Shown: in pieces, positions 33,575-42,345 of the stretch
Layout of the letters: each line of letters opens with the position of its first letter
How positions within the stretch are numbered: the first letter of the stretch is position 1
NCBI RefSeq assembly: GCF_902833645.1
Contig: NZ_CADFGE010000007.1
Location: 372,001 to 436,000 of the forward strand
Direction of reading: 5' to 3'
From: Paraburkholderia fungorum
GTDB lineage: Bacteria; Pseudomonadota; Gammaproteobacteria; Burkholderiales; Burkholderiaceae
Length of the DNA stretch: 64,000 nt
Notes under the pieces: generated by a model
The model's input: the letters and a program-made list of their open reading frames with translations, nothing else
The model's database searches: none
What the model was told of the DNA's origin: nothing
Translations under genes and position numbers: made by a program

Positions 33575-34354
33575 ATGTCGAAACAACGAGCCAAGCTGGT
33601 AGTCGGTAACTGGAAGATGCACGGGCGCCTCGCCGGGAACGCAACGCTGTTGCAGGCCGTGGCGCAGGGTGCGGGCGAATTGCCGGCTGATGTGCGCGTC
33701 GGTGTCTGTGTGCCGTGCCCTTATCTCACGCAGACTCAGTCGTTGCTGGAAGGCAGCAGGGTCGTGTGGGGCGTGCAGGACGTCTCCGCATTCACGCATG
33801 GGGCCTATACCGGCGAAGTGGCGGCGCAGATGGTGGTGGATTTTGGCGCCACACTTGCGATTGTTGGTCACTCGGAGCGCCGTGCTTACCATCGTGAAAG
33901 CTCGGACCTGGTGGCGGTGAAGACGCAACGTTCACTGGAGGCGGGTTTGACCCCGATCGTCTGTGTCGGTGAAACGCTCGAGGAGCGTGACGCCGGTTCG
34001 ACGGAGCAGGTGGTCGGCGCGCAACTGGATGCGGTGTTGGCAACGCTGTCGGCGGACGATGCGGCACGGATCGTCGTCGCGTACGAGCCGGTCTGGGCAA
34101 TTGGTACTGGCAAGAGCGCCACGTCGGCGCAGGCGCAGGCGGTGCATGCTTTCTTGCGGGCTCGTCTGGCCGCCAAGGGCGCGGCGGTGGCAGACGTACC
34201 GGTGTTGTATGGCGGCAGTGTGAAGCCGGAGAACGCGGAAGAACTGTTCCGCGAGCCGGATATCGACGGTGGCCTGATCGGCGGCGCGTCGTTGAAAGAC
34301 CAGGATTTCCTGGCGATCTGCAAGGCGGCGGCCGCGACGAGCGTCGCCGGTTAA
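33575..34354 (+). CDS. tpiA: triosephosphate isomerase
   Basis: Glycolytic TIM-barrel enzyme of 259 residues interconverting dihydroxyacetone phosphate and glyceraldehyde 3-phosphate. The active-site Lys is in VVGNWKMHG, His in IVGHSERRAYHRE, Glu in AYEPVWAIGTGKSA, and the phosphate loops in YGGSVKPEN and GGLIGGASL. The ATG at 33575 is chosen by homology; the open frame extends to 33485. It lies directly before secG and the nuo cluster, as in many Burkholderiales. Confidence 0.97.
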   Translation: MSKQRAKLVVGNWKMHGRLAGNATLLQAVAQGAGELPADVRVGVCVPCPYLTQTQSLLEGSRVVWGVQDVSAFTHGAYTGEVAAQMVVDFGATLAIVGHSERRAYHRESSDLVAVKTQRSLEAGLTPIVCVGETLEERDAGSTEQVVGAQLDAVLATLSADDAARIVVAYEPVWAIGTGKSATSAQAQAVHAFLRARLAAKGAAVADVPVLYGGSVKPENAEELFREPDIDGGLIGGASLKDQDFLAICKAAAATSVAG

Positions 34355-34436
34355 GCAGGGCGCCTTGGCGAGGATGACCCAATCCCGCGCGGCACAATTT
34401 GTGTGGCGCGGTTAAATAAAGACTCAGGTGAGTGTG

Positions 34437-34814
34437 ATGCTGTATTTGAAAACATTGATTATCGTCGTTCAGCTGTTGTCGGCACTTGGGGTCATCGGCC
34501 TCGTCTTGCTGCAACACGGCAAAGGCGCCGATATGGGCGCTGCTTTCGGTAGCGGCGCATCGGGCAGTCTGTTCGGCGCGACCGGTTCGGCAAACTTTTT
34601 GTCGCGTACTACGGCCGTGCTTGCAGCCGTGTTTTTTGTAACGACATTGACGCTTACCTACCTTGGCGCGTATCGCGCAAAACCTTCGGCAGGCTTGCTG
34701 GGCACGGCTGTGACCGCTCCGGTTGCGGCGTCTGCAGCGTCTGCGCCGGCAGGTGGTTCGGCCGTCTTGCCGGCGTCGGCTGCGTCCGTCCCGGCGACCG
34801 ATGTGCCGAAATAA
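34437..34814 (+). CDS. secG: preprotein translocase subunit SecG
   Basis: SecYEG channel subunit of about 125 residues with two transmembrane helices (LIIVVQLLSALGVIGLVLLQ and TTAVLAAVFFVTTLTLTYLG). Between them is the conserved cytoplasmic HGKGADMGAAFGSGASGSLFG and a GSANFLSRTT segment. The C-terminus is Ala/Ser-rich. The ATG at 34437 has AGGTGA at five-base spacing; a GTG three codons upstream is an alternative. It sits between tpiA and tRNA-Leu, as in related genomes. Confidence 0.95.
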   Translation: MLYLKTLIIVVQLLSALGVIGLVLLQHGKGADMGAAFGSGASGSLFGATGSANFLSRTTAVLAAVFFVTTLTLTYLGAYRAKPSAGLLGTAVTAPVAASAASAPAGGSAVLPASAASVPATDVPK

Positions 34815-34841
34815 ATTTTTCGTTCAAAGTGCTTTTGTGCG

Positions 34842-34870
34842 TTGAACAAACTGTTTAGACCAGTTACAAT
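34842..34870 (+). promoter_or_regulatory. tRNA-Leu promoter
   Basis: TTGAAC (34842-34847) and TACAAT (34865-34870), spaced exactly 17 bp, about 58 bp upstream of the tRNA. Confidence 0.75.
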
Positions 34871-34927
34871 CTAAGTCTTGAAGCGATTCGCGGGTTTTAT
34901 AAGTTGTTTTCCCGGATTGCAATTAGT

Positions 34928-35012
34928 GCCGACGTGGTGAAATTGGTAGACACGCTATCTTGAGGGGGTAGTGGCGAAAGCTGTGCGAGTTCGAGTCTCG
35001 CCGTCGGCACCA
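34928..35012 (+). tRNA. tRNA-Leu (anticodon GAG)
   Basis: An 85-nt tRNA with acceptor stem GCCGACG/CGTCGGC, genomic ACCA end, D-arm with GGTAGA, and anticodon stem CTATC/GGTAG around loop TTGAGGG, giving anticodon GAG at 34962-34964. The long variable arm (TGGCGAAAGCTGT) marks it as class II, and the T-arm has GTTCGAGTCTC. It reads CUC and CUU leucine codons. Confidence 0.97.
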
Positions 35013-35022
35013 AATGTTATCT

Positions 35023-35059
35023 AAATGCCAGCCGCTTGCTTCGCTTCGGCTGGCATTTT
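35023..35059 (+). terminator. terminator after tRNA-Leu
   Basis: AATGCCAGCCG (35024-35034) pairs with CGGCTGGCATT (35047-35057), followed by TT. It separates the tRNA from the nuo operon. Confidence 0.85.
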
Positions 35060-35123
35060 CACTTCTGACGCATGGCTTGCGTTGGGTGGCGTGTGCATTG
35101 CCGAAGTGATTTCGCGTCAAGAG

Positions 35124-35132
35124 TGCTATGCT
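35124..35132 (+). promoter_or_regulatory. candidate nuo operon promoter (extended -10)
   Basis: TGCTATGCT carries an extended -10 (TGN plus TATGCT at 35127-35132). No good -35 is present. It is 38 bp upstream of nuoA and is the best candidate in the 157-bp gap after the tRNA. Confidence 0.4.
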
Positions 35133-35169
35133 CTTGGCGGCATTCAGAACCAACCGATAGAGGATAGTC

Positions 35170-35529
35170 TTGAACCTCGCAGCCTATTTCCCCGTCTTGT
35201 TGTTCCTTATTGTGGGCACCGGTTTAGGCGTAGCACTGGTCAGCATTGGCAAGATCCTCGGTCCCAACAAGCCCGATACCGAGAAAAACGCACCGTACGA
35301 GTGCGGCTTCGAAGCATTCGAAGATGCGCGCATGAAGTTCGATGTGCGTTACTACCTCGTCGCCATTCTCTTCATCATTTTCGACCTTGAAACCGCGTTC
35401 CTGTTTCCGTGGGGTGTGGCCCTGCGCGACATCGGCTGGACTGGCTTCATGGCGATGATGATTTTCCTGCTCGAATTCCTGCTGGGCTTTGCCTATATCT
35501 GGAAGAAGGGCGGCCTCGACTGGGAATGA
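35170..35529 (+). CDS. nuoA: NADH-quinone oxidoreductase subunit A
   Basis: Membrane subunit of complex I, 119 residues, three helices. The conserved loop KNAPYECGFEAFEDARMKFDVRYYLVAILFIIFDLETAFLFPW is present, including the Cys and the acidic residues important for the quinone channel. The start is TTG at 35170; no ATG fits, and AGAGGA lies upstream. It is the first gene of a complete nuoA-N operon. Confidence 0.96.
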   Translation: MNLAAYFPVLLFLIVGTGLGVALVSIGKILGPNKPDTEKNAPYECGFEAFEDARMKFDVRYYLVAILFIIFDLETAFLFPWGVALRDIGWTGFMAMMIFLLEFLLGFAYIWKKGGLDWE

Positions 35530-35592
35530 TGGATTAATCGCCGGTTTGCGTGGGTGGCCATGGCTTGCCGCCCCGTCTGGAGTGGAAAGCAA

Positions 35593-36072
35593 ATGAGTAT
35601 CGAAGGGGTCTTGAAGGAAGGGTTTGTCACCACCACGGCAGACAAACTGATCAACTGGACGCGCACCGGCTCGTTGTGGCCGATGACGTTCGGTCTCGCG
35701 TGCTGCGCGGTTGAGATGATGCATGCGGGCGCTGCCCGTTATGACCTTGACCGTTTCGGCGTGGTGTTTCGTCCGAGTCCGCGTCAGTCGGACGTGATGA
35801 TCGTCGCCGGCACGCTGTGCAACAAGATGGCGCCGGCTTTGCGCAAGGTCTACGACCAGATGGCCGAGCCGCGCTGGGTGATTTCGATGGGCTCGTGCGC
35901 GAACGGCGGCGGCTACTACCATTATTCCTATTCGGTGGTGCGCGGCTGCGATCGGATCGTGCCGGTCGACGTCTATGTGCCGGGTTGCCCGCCTACGGCG
36001 GAAGCGCTGGTGTATGGCGTGATCCAGCTGCAGGCCAAGATCCGTCGCACCAACACAATCGCCCGTCAATAA
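35593..36072 (+). CDS. nuoB: NADH-quinone oxidoreductase subunit B
   Basis: Peripheral-arm subunit of 159 residues holding the N2 [4Fe-4S] cluster that reduces quinone. The cluster Cys residues are in [22 protein letters not shown] and [14 protein letters not shown]. The ATG at 35593 ([11 protein letters not shown]) follows GGAGTGGAAAGCAA and is preferred over in-frame upstream ATGs at 35554 and 35560, which give a non-conserved N-terminus. Confidence 0.97.
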
Positions 36073-36093
36073 GGCCAACGCCTCCCCCACAAT

Positions 36094-36696
36094 ATGGCAA
36101 GCAAACTCGAGACCCTGAAAGCGAACCTCGAGGCGGCCTTTGGCGGCCTCCTGTTGAGCACCACCGAGGCAATCGGTGAGTTGACGATCGTCGTGAAGGC
36201 GAGCGACTACATCAATGTGGCAACGCGTCTGCGCGACGACCGCTCGCTCGGTTTCGAGCAACTGGTCGATCTGTGTGGCGTCGACTATCAAACTTATGCC
36301 GACGGCGGCTATGACGGCCCGCGCTTCGCGGCCGTTCTGCATTTGTTGTCGGTGCAGAACAACTGGCGCCTGCGCTTGCGCGTATTCGCGCCGGACGACG
36401 AAGTGCCGATCCTCGCGTCAGTCGTCGATGTCTGGAACTCGGCCAACTGGTACGAGCGCGAAGCATTCGACCTGTACGGCATCGTCTTCGAAGGCCACCC
36501 GGACTTGCGCCGCATCCTGACCGACTACGGTTTCATTGGTCACCCGTTCCGTAAAGATTTCCCTGTCTCCGGCTATGTCGAAATGCGTTACGACCCGGAA
36601 GAGAAGCGCGTCGTCTATCAGCCTGTGACGATCGAGCCGCGGGAAATCACGCCGCGCGTGATCCGCGAGGATCGCTATGGCGGTCTGAAACACTAA
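36094..36696 (+). CDS. nuoC: NADH-quinone oxidoreductase subunit C
   Basis: A subunit of 200 residues at the base of the hydrophilic arm. The 30 kDa subunit signature is visible as WYEREAFDLYGIVFEGHPDLRRILTDYGFIGHPFRKDFPVSGYVEMRYDPEEKRVVYQPV. In enterobacteria nuoC and nuoD are fused; here they are separate, as in most other bacteria. It follows nuoB after 21 bp and precedes nuoD by nine. Confidence 0.97.
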   Translation: MASKLETLKANLEAAFGGLLLSTTEAIGELTIVVKASDYINVATRLRDDRSLGFEQLVDLCGVDYQTYADGGYDGPRFAAVLHLLSVQNNWRLRLRVFAPDDEVPILASVVDVWNSANWYEREAFDLYGIVFEGHPDLRRILTDYGFIGHPFRKDFPVSGYVEMRYDPEEKRVVYQPVTIEPREITPRVIREDRYGGLKH

Positions 36697-36705
36697 GAGA
36701 ACGCC

Positions 36706-37959
36706 ATGGCAGAGATCAAGAACTACACGCTCAACTTCGGCCCTCAGCATCCGGCGGCACACGGTGTGTTGCGCCTCGTGCTCGAGCTCGACGGCGAAGT
36801 CATCCAGCGCGCCGATCCGCACATCGGTCTGCTGCATCGCGCGACCGAAAAGCTTGCGGAAACCAAAACCTTCATCCAGTCCGTGCCGTACATGGACCGT
36901 CTCGACTACGTGTCGATGATGGTCAACGAACACGGCTACGTGATGGCGATCGAAAAGCTGCTCGGCATTGAAGTGCCGGTGCGTGCGCAGTACATCCGCG
37001 TCATGTTCGACGAAATCACACGGGTGTTGAACCACCTGATGTGGATCGGCGCACACGCGCTGGACGTCGGCGCGATGGCGGTGTTTCTGTACGCATTCCG
37101 CGAACGCGAAGACCTGATGGACGTGTACGAAGCGGTGTCCGGCGCACGGATGCACGCAGCGTACTACCGTCCGGGTGGCGTGTATCGCGATCTGCCTGAC
37201 GCCATGCCGCAATACAAGGCGTCGAAGATCCGCAATGCCAAGGCATTGTCGAAGATGAACGAGAACCGCCAGGGTTCGCTGCTCGACTTCATCGACGATT
37301 TCTTTACGCGTTTCCCGAAGTGTGTCGACGAATACGAAACGCTGCTGACCGACAACCGGATCTGGAAGCAACGTCTGGTTGGGATTGGCGTGGTCACGCC
37401 AGAGCGCGCGCTGAACCTCGGTATGACCGGCGCGATGCTGCGCGGCTCGGGTATCGAGTGGGATCTGCGCAAGAAGCAGCCGTACGAAGTGTACGACAAG
37501 CTCGATTTCGACATTCCGGTCGGCGTGAATGGCGACTGTTATGACCGGTACCTGGTGCGCGTCGAAGAAATGCGCCAATCCACGCGGATCGTGAAACAGT
37601 GCATTGAGTGGCTGCGTAAGAATCCCGGTCCGGTGATGGTCGACAATCACAAGGTTGCGCCGCCGTCGCGTGTCGGCATGAAGTCGAACATGGAAGATCT
37701 GATTCACCACTTTAAGCTCTTCACGGAAGGCTTCCATGTACCGGAAGGTGAGGCGTACGCCGCCGTCGAACATCCGAAGGGCGAGTTCGGTATCTACCTG
37801 ATCTCGGACGGCGCGAACAAGCCGTATCGCCTGAAGATTCGCGCGCCGGGCTATGCACACCTGTCCACACTCGATGAAATGGCGCGCGGTCACATGATCG
37901 CCGACGCCGTGACGATCATCGGTACGCAGGACATCGTGTTCGGCGAAGTGGATCGCTAG
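36706..37959 (+). CDS. nuoD: NADH-quinone oxidoreductase subunit D
   Basis: A 417-residue 49 kDa subunit, related to the large subunit of NiFe hydrogenases but without the metal ligands. It has NFGPQHPAAHGVLRLVLELDGE near the N-terminus (the His lines the quinone site), RADPHIGLLHRATEKLAE, and the C-terminal KIRAPGYAHLSTLDEM and IIGTQDIVFGEVDR. It forms the quinone-binding pocket with NuoB. Confidence 0.98.
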   Translation: MAEIKNYTLNFGPQHPAAHGVLRLVLELDGEVIQRADPHIGLLHRATEKLAETKTFIQSVPYMDRLDYVSMMVNEHGYVMAIEKLLGIEVPVRAQYIRVMFDEITRVLNHLMWIGAHALDVGAMAVFLYAFREREDLMDVYEAVSGARMHAAYYRPGGVYRDLPDAMPQYKASKIRNAKALSKMNENRQGSLLDFIDDFFTRFPKCVDEYETLLTDNRIWKQRLVGIGVVTPERALNLGMTGAMLRGSGIEWDLRKKQPYEVYDKLDFDIPVGVNGDCYDRYLVRVEEMRQSTRIVKQCIEWLRKNPGPVMVDNHKVAPPSRVGMKSNMEDLIHHFKLFTEGFHVPEGEAYAAVEHPKGEFGIYLISDGANKPYRLKIRAPGYAHLSTLDEMARGHMIADAVTIIGTQDIVFGEVDR

Positions 37960-38090
37960 GACGTAGTCATCCGCGCGCGTCTTCAGTCTGCACCGAAGCG
38001 CGCGTCAAGCAAAGGAACGCCGGGTCTGTCGCAACATGCAACGCGCGACAGGTTTTCGTTCGGTAGGAATTGAAAGAGTCGTGTCTGAAA

Positions 38091-38576
38091 ATGATCTCAG
38101 CTGAAGGCCTGAAAGAAATCGATCGTGCGATCGCGAAGTATCCCGCCGATCAGAAACAGTCCGCCGTGATGTCGGCGCTGGCTACTGCTCAGGAAGAGCA
38201 TGGCTGGCTGTCGCCCGAACTCATGCAGTTCGTCGCGGACTATCTCGGCATGCCGGCGGTCGCGGTGCAGGAGGTGGCTACCTTCTACACGATGTATGAG
38301 ACCTCGCCGGTCGGCAAGTACAAGATCACGCTCTGCACGAACCTGCCGTGCCAGCTCGGCCCGGACGGCGGCTCGGACAGTGCCGCTGAATATCTGAAGC
38401 AGAAGCTCGGCATCGACTTCGGCGAAACCACCCCCGACGGTAAATTCACCCTGAAAGAAGGTGAGTGCATGGGTTCGTGCGGCGACGCACCGGTGATGCT
38501 GGTGAACAACCATCGCATGTGCAGCTTCATGAGCCGCGCGAAGATCGACCAGCTGCTCGAGGAACTTTCGAAATGA
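38091..38576 (+). CDS. nuoE: NADH-quinone oxidoreductase subunit E
   Basis: A 24 kDa-type subunit of 161 residues, thioredoxin-like, holding the N1a [2Fe-2S] cluster. The Cys ligands are in LCTNLPCQL and EGECMGSCGDAPVM. The ATG at 38091 gives the usual N-terminus (MISAEGLKEIDRAIAKYP); in-frame alternatives upstream are non-conserved. Its stop overlaps the nuoF start (ATGA). The 131-bp gap after nuoD is the largest before it and shows no terminator. Confidence 0.96.
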   Translation: MISAEGLKEIDRAIAKYPADQKQSAVMSALATAQEEHGWLSPELMQFVADYLGMPAVAVQEVATFYTMYETSPVGKYKITLCTNLPCQLGPDGGSDSAAEYLKQKLGIDFGETTPDGKFTLKEGECMGSCGDAPVMLVNNHRMCSFMSRAKIDQLLEELSK

Positions 38577-39901
38577 CGTCTTTACACGATCGTCACATCA
38601 AACCGCTGATTCTCGCCGGCCTGAACGGCGACAACTGGCATCTCGAAGACTATGTGGCGCGCGGCGGTTACGCCCAGCTGCGCCGCATTCTGGAAGAAAA
38701 AATTCCGCCCGAGCAGGTGATTGCCGACGTCAAGGCGTCGGGTTTGCGCGGCCGTGGCGGTGCGGGTTTCCCGACCGGCCTGAAGTGGAGCTTCATGCCG
38801 CGTCAGTTCCCGGGTCAGAAATATCTCGTCTGCAATTCGGACGAAGGCGAGCCGGGCACGTTCAAGGATCGCGATATCCTTCGTTTCAACCCGCATTCGC
38901 TGATCGAGGGTATGGCCATCGGCGCGTACGCGATGGGCATTACGGTCGGCTACAACTACATCCACGGCGAAATCTGGGAAGTCTACAAGCGCTTCGAACA
39001 GGCGCTGGATGAAGCCCGCCGTGCCGGATTCCTCGGCGACAACATCATGGGTTCGGGCTTCTCGTTCGAGCTGCATGCGCACCACGGTTACGGCGCCTAC
39101 ATTTGCGGCGAAGAAACCGCGTTGCTCGAATCGCTCGAAGGCAAAAAAGGCCAGCCGCGCTTCAAGCCGCCGTTCCCGGCGAGCTTCGGCGTCTATGGAA
39201 AGCCGACCACGATCAACAACACCGAGACGTTTGCGGCGGTGCCATTCCTGCTTGCGATCGGTCCGCAGAATTACCTCGAGATCGGCAAGCCGAACAACGG
39301 CGGCACGAAGATTTTCTCGGTCGCAGGCGACGTCGAGCGTCCGGGCAACTATGAAGTTCCGCTCGGCACGCCGTTCGCGACGCTGATGGAACTCGCCGGC
39401 GGCATGCGTGGCGGCAAGAAGATCAAGGCCGTGATTCCTGGCGGCTCGTCGGCGCCGGTGATCCCGGGCGACATCATGATGCAGACCGACATGGACTACG
39501 ACTCGATCGCCAAGGCTGGCTCGATGTTGGGCTCCGGCGCGGTCATCGTGATGGACGAGACGCGTTGCATGGTGCGCTCACTGCTGCGTCTGTCGTATTT
39601 CTATTATGAAGAGTCGTGCGGTCAGTGCACGCCGTGCCGCGAAGGTACCGGCTGGCTGTATCGCGTCGTGCATCGCATCGAACACGGGCAAGGCCGTCCG
39701 GAAGATCTGGATCTGCTGAACTCGGTTGCTGAAAACATCATGGGCCGCACGATTTGCGCGCTCGGCGATGCAGCGGCCATGCCGGTTCGCGGCATGCTCA
39801 AGCACTACTGGGACGAATTCGAATACCACGTCGCCCATAAGCATTGCCTCGTCGGCGGTCATGCCGGCGCGGCAGCGGCGTCAGAAACAGTGGCTGCCTG
39901 A
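38573..39901 (+). CDS. nuoF: NADH-quinone oxidoreductase subunit F
   Basis: NADH-binding 51 kDa subunit of 442 residues. It has GLRGRGGAGFPTGLKWSFMP (FMN/NADH loop), CNSDEGEPGTFKDR, GAYICGEETALLESLEGK, and the N3 [4Fe-4S] cluster ligands in ESCGQCTPCREGTGW, with a further Cys in ICALGDAAAMPV. It accepts electrons from NADH via FMN. Translationally coupled to nuoE. Confidence 0.98.
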   Translation: MTSLHDRHIKPLILAGLNGDNWHLEDYVARGGYAQLRRILEEKIPPEQVIADVKASGLRGRGGAGFPTGLKWSFMPRQFPGQKYLVCNSDEGEPGTFKDRDILRFNPHSLIEGMAIGAYAMGITVGYNYIHGEIWEVYKRFEQALDEARRAGFLGDNIMGSGFSFELHAHHGYGAYICGEETALLESLEGKKGQPRFKPPFPASFGVYGKPTTINNTETFAAVPFLLAIGPQNYLEIGKPNNGGTKIFSVAGDVERPGNYEVPLGTPFATLMELAGGMRGGKKIKAVIPGGSSAPVIPGDIMMQTDMDYDSIAKAGSMLGSGAVIVMDETRCMVRSLLRLSYFYYEESCGQCTPCREGTGWLYRVVHRIEHGQGRPEDLDLLNSVAENIMGRTICALGDAAAMPVRGMLKHYWDEFEYHVAHKHCLVGGHAGAAAASETVAA

Positions 39902-40011
39902 GTACGCCGAATAGCGCACCAGAACACGTCAACCGCGGGATTCGTCGTCCGGAACGGGCGATGAACAGGGCGAACGATTGAGCGGTAACAGGTTAAGGAA
40001 GATTGACCATC

Positions 40012-42345
40012 ATGGTTGAACTTGAAATAGACGGCAAGAAAGTAGAGGTGCCTGAAGGCAGCATGGTGATCCAGGCTGCGCATAAGGTCGACACGTACAT
40101 TCCTCACTTCTGCTATCACAAGAAGCTGTCGATTGCGGCCAACTGCCGGATGTGTCTGGTCGATGTCGAAAAGATGCCGAAGGCAGTGCCCGCATGCGCC
40201 ACGCCGGTCTCCGCCGGCATGATCGTGCGCACCAAGTCCGAGAAGGCGGTGAAGGGCCAGCAAGCCGTGATGGAATTCCTGCTGATCAACCACCCGCTGG
40301 ATTGCCCGATCTGCGATCAGGGCGGCGAGTGTCAGTTGCAGGATCTGGCCGTGGGCTACGGTAAGTCGTCGTCGCGTTACAGCGAAGAAAAGCGCGTGGT
40401 GTTCCACAAGAACGTCGGCCCGCTGATCTCGATGGAAGAAATGTCGCGTTGCATTCACTGCACGCGTTGCGTCCGCTTCGGCCAGGAAGTCGCCGGCGTG
40501 ATGGAACTCGGCATGCTGGGCCGCGGCGAGCATTCGGAAATCACGTCGTTCGTCGGCAAGACGGTCGACTCCGAACTGTCGGGCAATATGATCGATCTGT
40601 GCCCGGTCGGCGCGCTGACCAGCAAGCCGTTCCGCTACAGCGCCCGCACGTGGGAACTGTCGCGCCGCAAGTCGGTGAGCCCGCACGATTCCGTCGGCGC
40701 CAACCTTGTGGTGCAAGTCAAGAACAACCGCGTGATGCGTGTTCTGCCATTCGAAAACGAATCCATCAACGAGTGCTGGATTTCGGACAAGGACCGCTTC
40801 TCGTACGAAGCGCTGAATAGCCCGGAACGTCTCACGCAGCCAATGCTCAAGCAAGGCGGCAAGTGGGTCGAGACCGATTGGCAAACGGCGCTTGAATATG
40901 TGGTCAAGGGGCTGAAGGGCATCAAGGGCGACCATGGCGCGAGCGCGCTGGCCGCGCTCGGCAGCGCTCACAGCACCGTCGAAGAACTGTTCCTGTTGAA
41001 GCAGCTGGCGCAGGCGGTCGGTACGCCTAACGTCGACTTCCGTCTGCGTCAGTCGGATTTCTCAGCACCCGTCAACGGTGCACCGTGGCTTGGCACGGCG
41101 ATCGCCGATCTGTCGAACCTGGATTCGGCGCTCGTGATCGGTTCGGACCTGCGCCGCGATCATCCGCTGTTCGCCGCGCGTCTGCGTCAGGCTGCCAAGA
41201 GCGGGACGAAGCTCACGCTCGTGCAGGCCACCAATGACGACGCGCTGATTCCGCAAGCGCAACGCGTGGTCGCCGCACCGTCCGCATGGCTCGATGCACT
41301 GGCCGGTATCGCCGGCGCGGTGTCGGAAGCGAATGGCGCGGCGCTGCCGGAAGCCTTCGCTGGCACGCAACCTACGGACGCCGACAAGCAAGTCGCGAAG
41401 TCGCTCGCTACCGGCGAACATCGCGTGGTGTTGCTCGGCAACGCCGCGGTTCGTCATCCGGACTTCGCCGCGATTCACGCCGCAGCGCAATGGATCGCAG
41501 ACGCGACCGGCGCTACGCTGGGTTTCCTCACGGAAGCCGCTAACACGGTCGGCGCGCATCTCGTGAACGCATTGCCGGGTGAGGGTGGTCTGAACGCCCG
41601 CGAAGTGTTCGAGCAACCGCGCAAGGGTTATGTGCTGTTGAACGTCGAACCCGAGTTCGACACGGCCAATCCGGTGCAGGCTTTGGCCGCGCTGAAGCAG
41701 GCTGAAATGGTCGTCGTGATGTCGCCGTTCCAGATTGGCGCCGAGTACGCTGACGTGCTGCTGCCGATCGCGCCGTTCACGGAAACGGCCGGCACGTTCG
41801 TCAACGCCGAAGGTACCGTGCAGACGTTCAACGGCGTCGTGCGTCCGCTTGGCGATACGCGTCCGGCGTGGAAGGTCTTGCGCGTGTTGGGCAGCCTGCT
41901 GGGCGTCCCGGGTTTCGAATTCGATACATCGGAAGAAGTGCGCACGGCAGCCCTCGGCGACGGCGAGATCAAGTCGCGTCTGTCGAACAAGACGGGCGTC
42001 ACGGTAGCACGCGGCAACGCAGCGAAAGCAACGGAAGGCAAGTTCGAGCGTATCGCCGATGTGCCGATCTACCACGCCGACGCGCTTGTGCGTCGCGCCG
42101 AGTCGTTGCATCTGACGGCGGCGGCGCGCGCTGCAAACTCGGTCGGCCTGCCGGCCGCGCTGTTCGACAAACTGGGTTTGAAGGAAGGCGACGCAGTGCG
42201 CGTGCGCCAGGGCGAGCAATCGGTGCAGTTGCCGGCCGTGCGCGACGCAAATCTTGCGGAGACGGTCGTCCGCGTATCGGCGGCTACGCCTGCCGGTGCA
42301 GCGCTGGGCAGCCTGTTCGGTGAACTGGTGGTGGAGAAGGCGTAA
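40012..42345 (+). CDS. nuoG: NADH-quinone oxidoreductase subunit G
   Basis: A 75 kDa subunit of 777 residues. The N-terminal [2Fe-2S] ferredoxin domain has FCYHKKLSIAANCRMCLVDV. The next cluster domains have CPICDQGGECQLQDLA and CIHCTRCVRFGQEVAG. A molybdopterin-oxidoreductase-like domain follows from about residue 220, catalytically inactive in this family. The ATG at 40012 (MVELEIDGKK) follows AAGGAAG; a TTG at 40003 is less likely. A 110-bp gap after nuoF shows nothing special. Confidence 0.97.
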   Translation: MVELEIDGKKVEVPEGSMVIQAAHKVDTYIPHFCYHKKLSIAANCRMCLVDVEKMPKAVPACATPVSAGMIVRTKSEKAVKGQQAVMEFLLINHPLDCPICDQGGECQLQDLAVGYGKSSSRYSEEKRVVFHKNVGPLISMEEMSRCIHCTRCVRFGQEVAGVMELGMLGRGEHSEITSFVGKTVDSELSGNMIDLCPVGALTSKPFRYSARTWELSRRKSVSPHDSVGANLVVQVKNNRVMRVLPFENESINECWISDKDRFSYEALNSPERLTQPMLKQGGKWVETDWQTALEYVVKGLKGIKGDHGASALAALGSAHSTVEELFLLKQLAQAVGTPNVDFRLRQSDFSAPVNGAPWLGTAIADLSNLDSALVIGSDLRRDHPLFAARLRQAAKSGTKLTLVQATNDDALIPQAQRVVAAPSAWLDALAGIAGAVSEANGAALPEAFAGTQPTDADKQVAKSLATGEHRVVLLGNAAVRHPDFAAIHAAAQWIADATGATLGFLTEAANTVGAHLVNALPGEGGLNAREVFEQPRKGYVLLNVEPEFDTANPVQALAALKQAEMVVVMSPFQIGAEYADVLLPIAPFTETAGTFVNAEGTVQTFNGVVRPLGDTRPAWKVLRVLGSLLGVPGFEFDTSEEVRTAALGDGEIKSRLSNKTGVTVARGNAAKATEGKFERIADVPIYHADALVRRAESLHLTAAARAANSVGLPAALFDKLGLKEGDAVRVRQGEQSVQLPAVRDANLAETVVRVSAATPAGAALGSLFGELVVEKA

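Noticed and set aside
34928..35012. Integration site duplication at tRNA-Leu
   Set aside because: tRNA genes often serve as attachment sites, but the flanking genes are the usual secG and nuoA and no partial tRNA copy was found.
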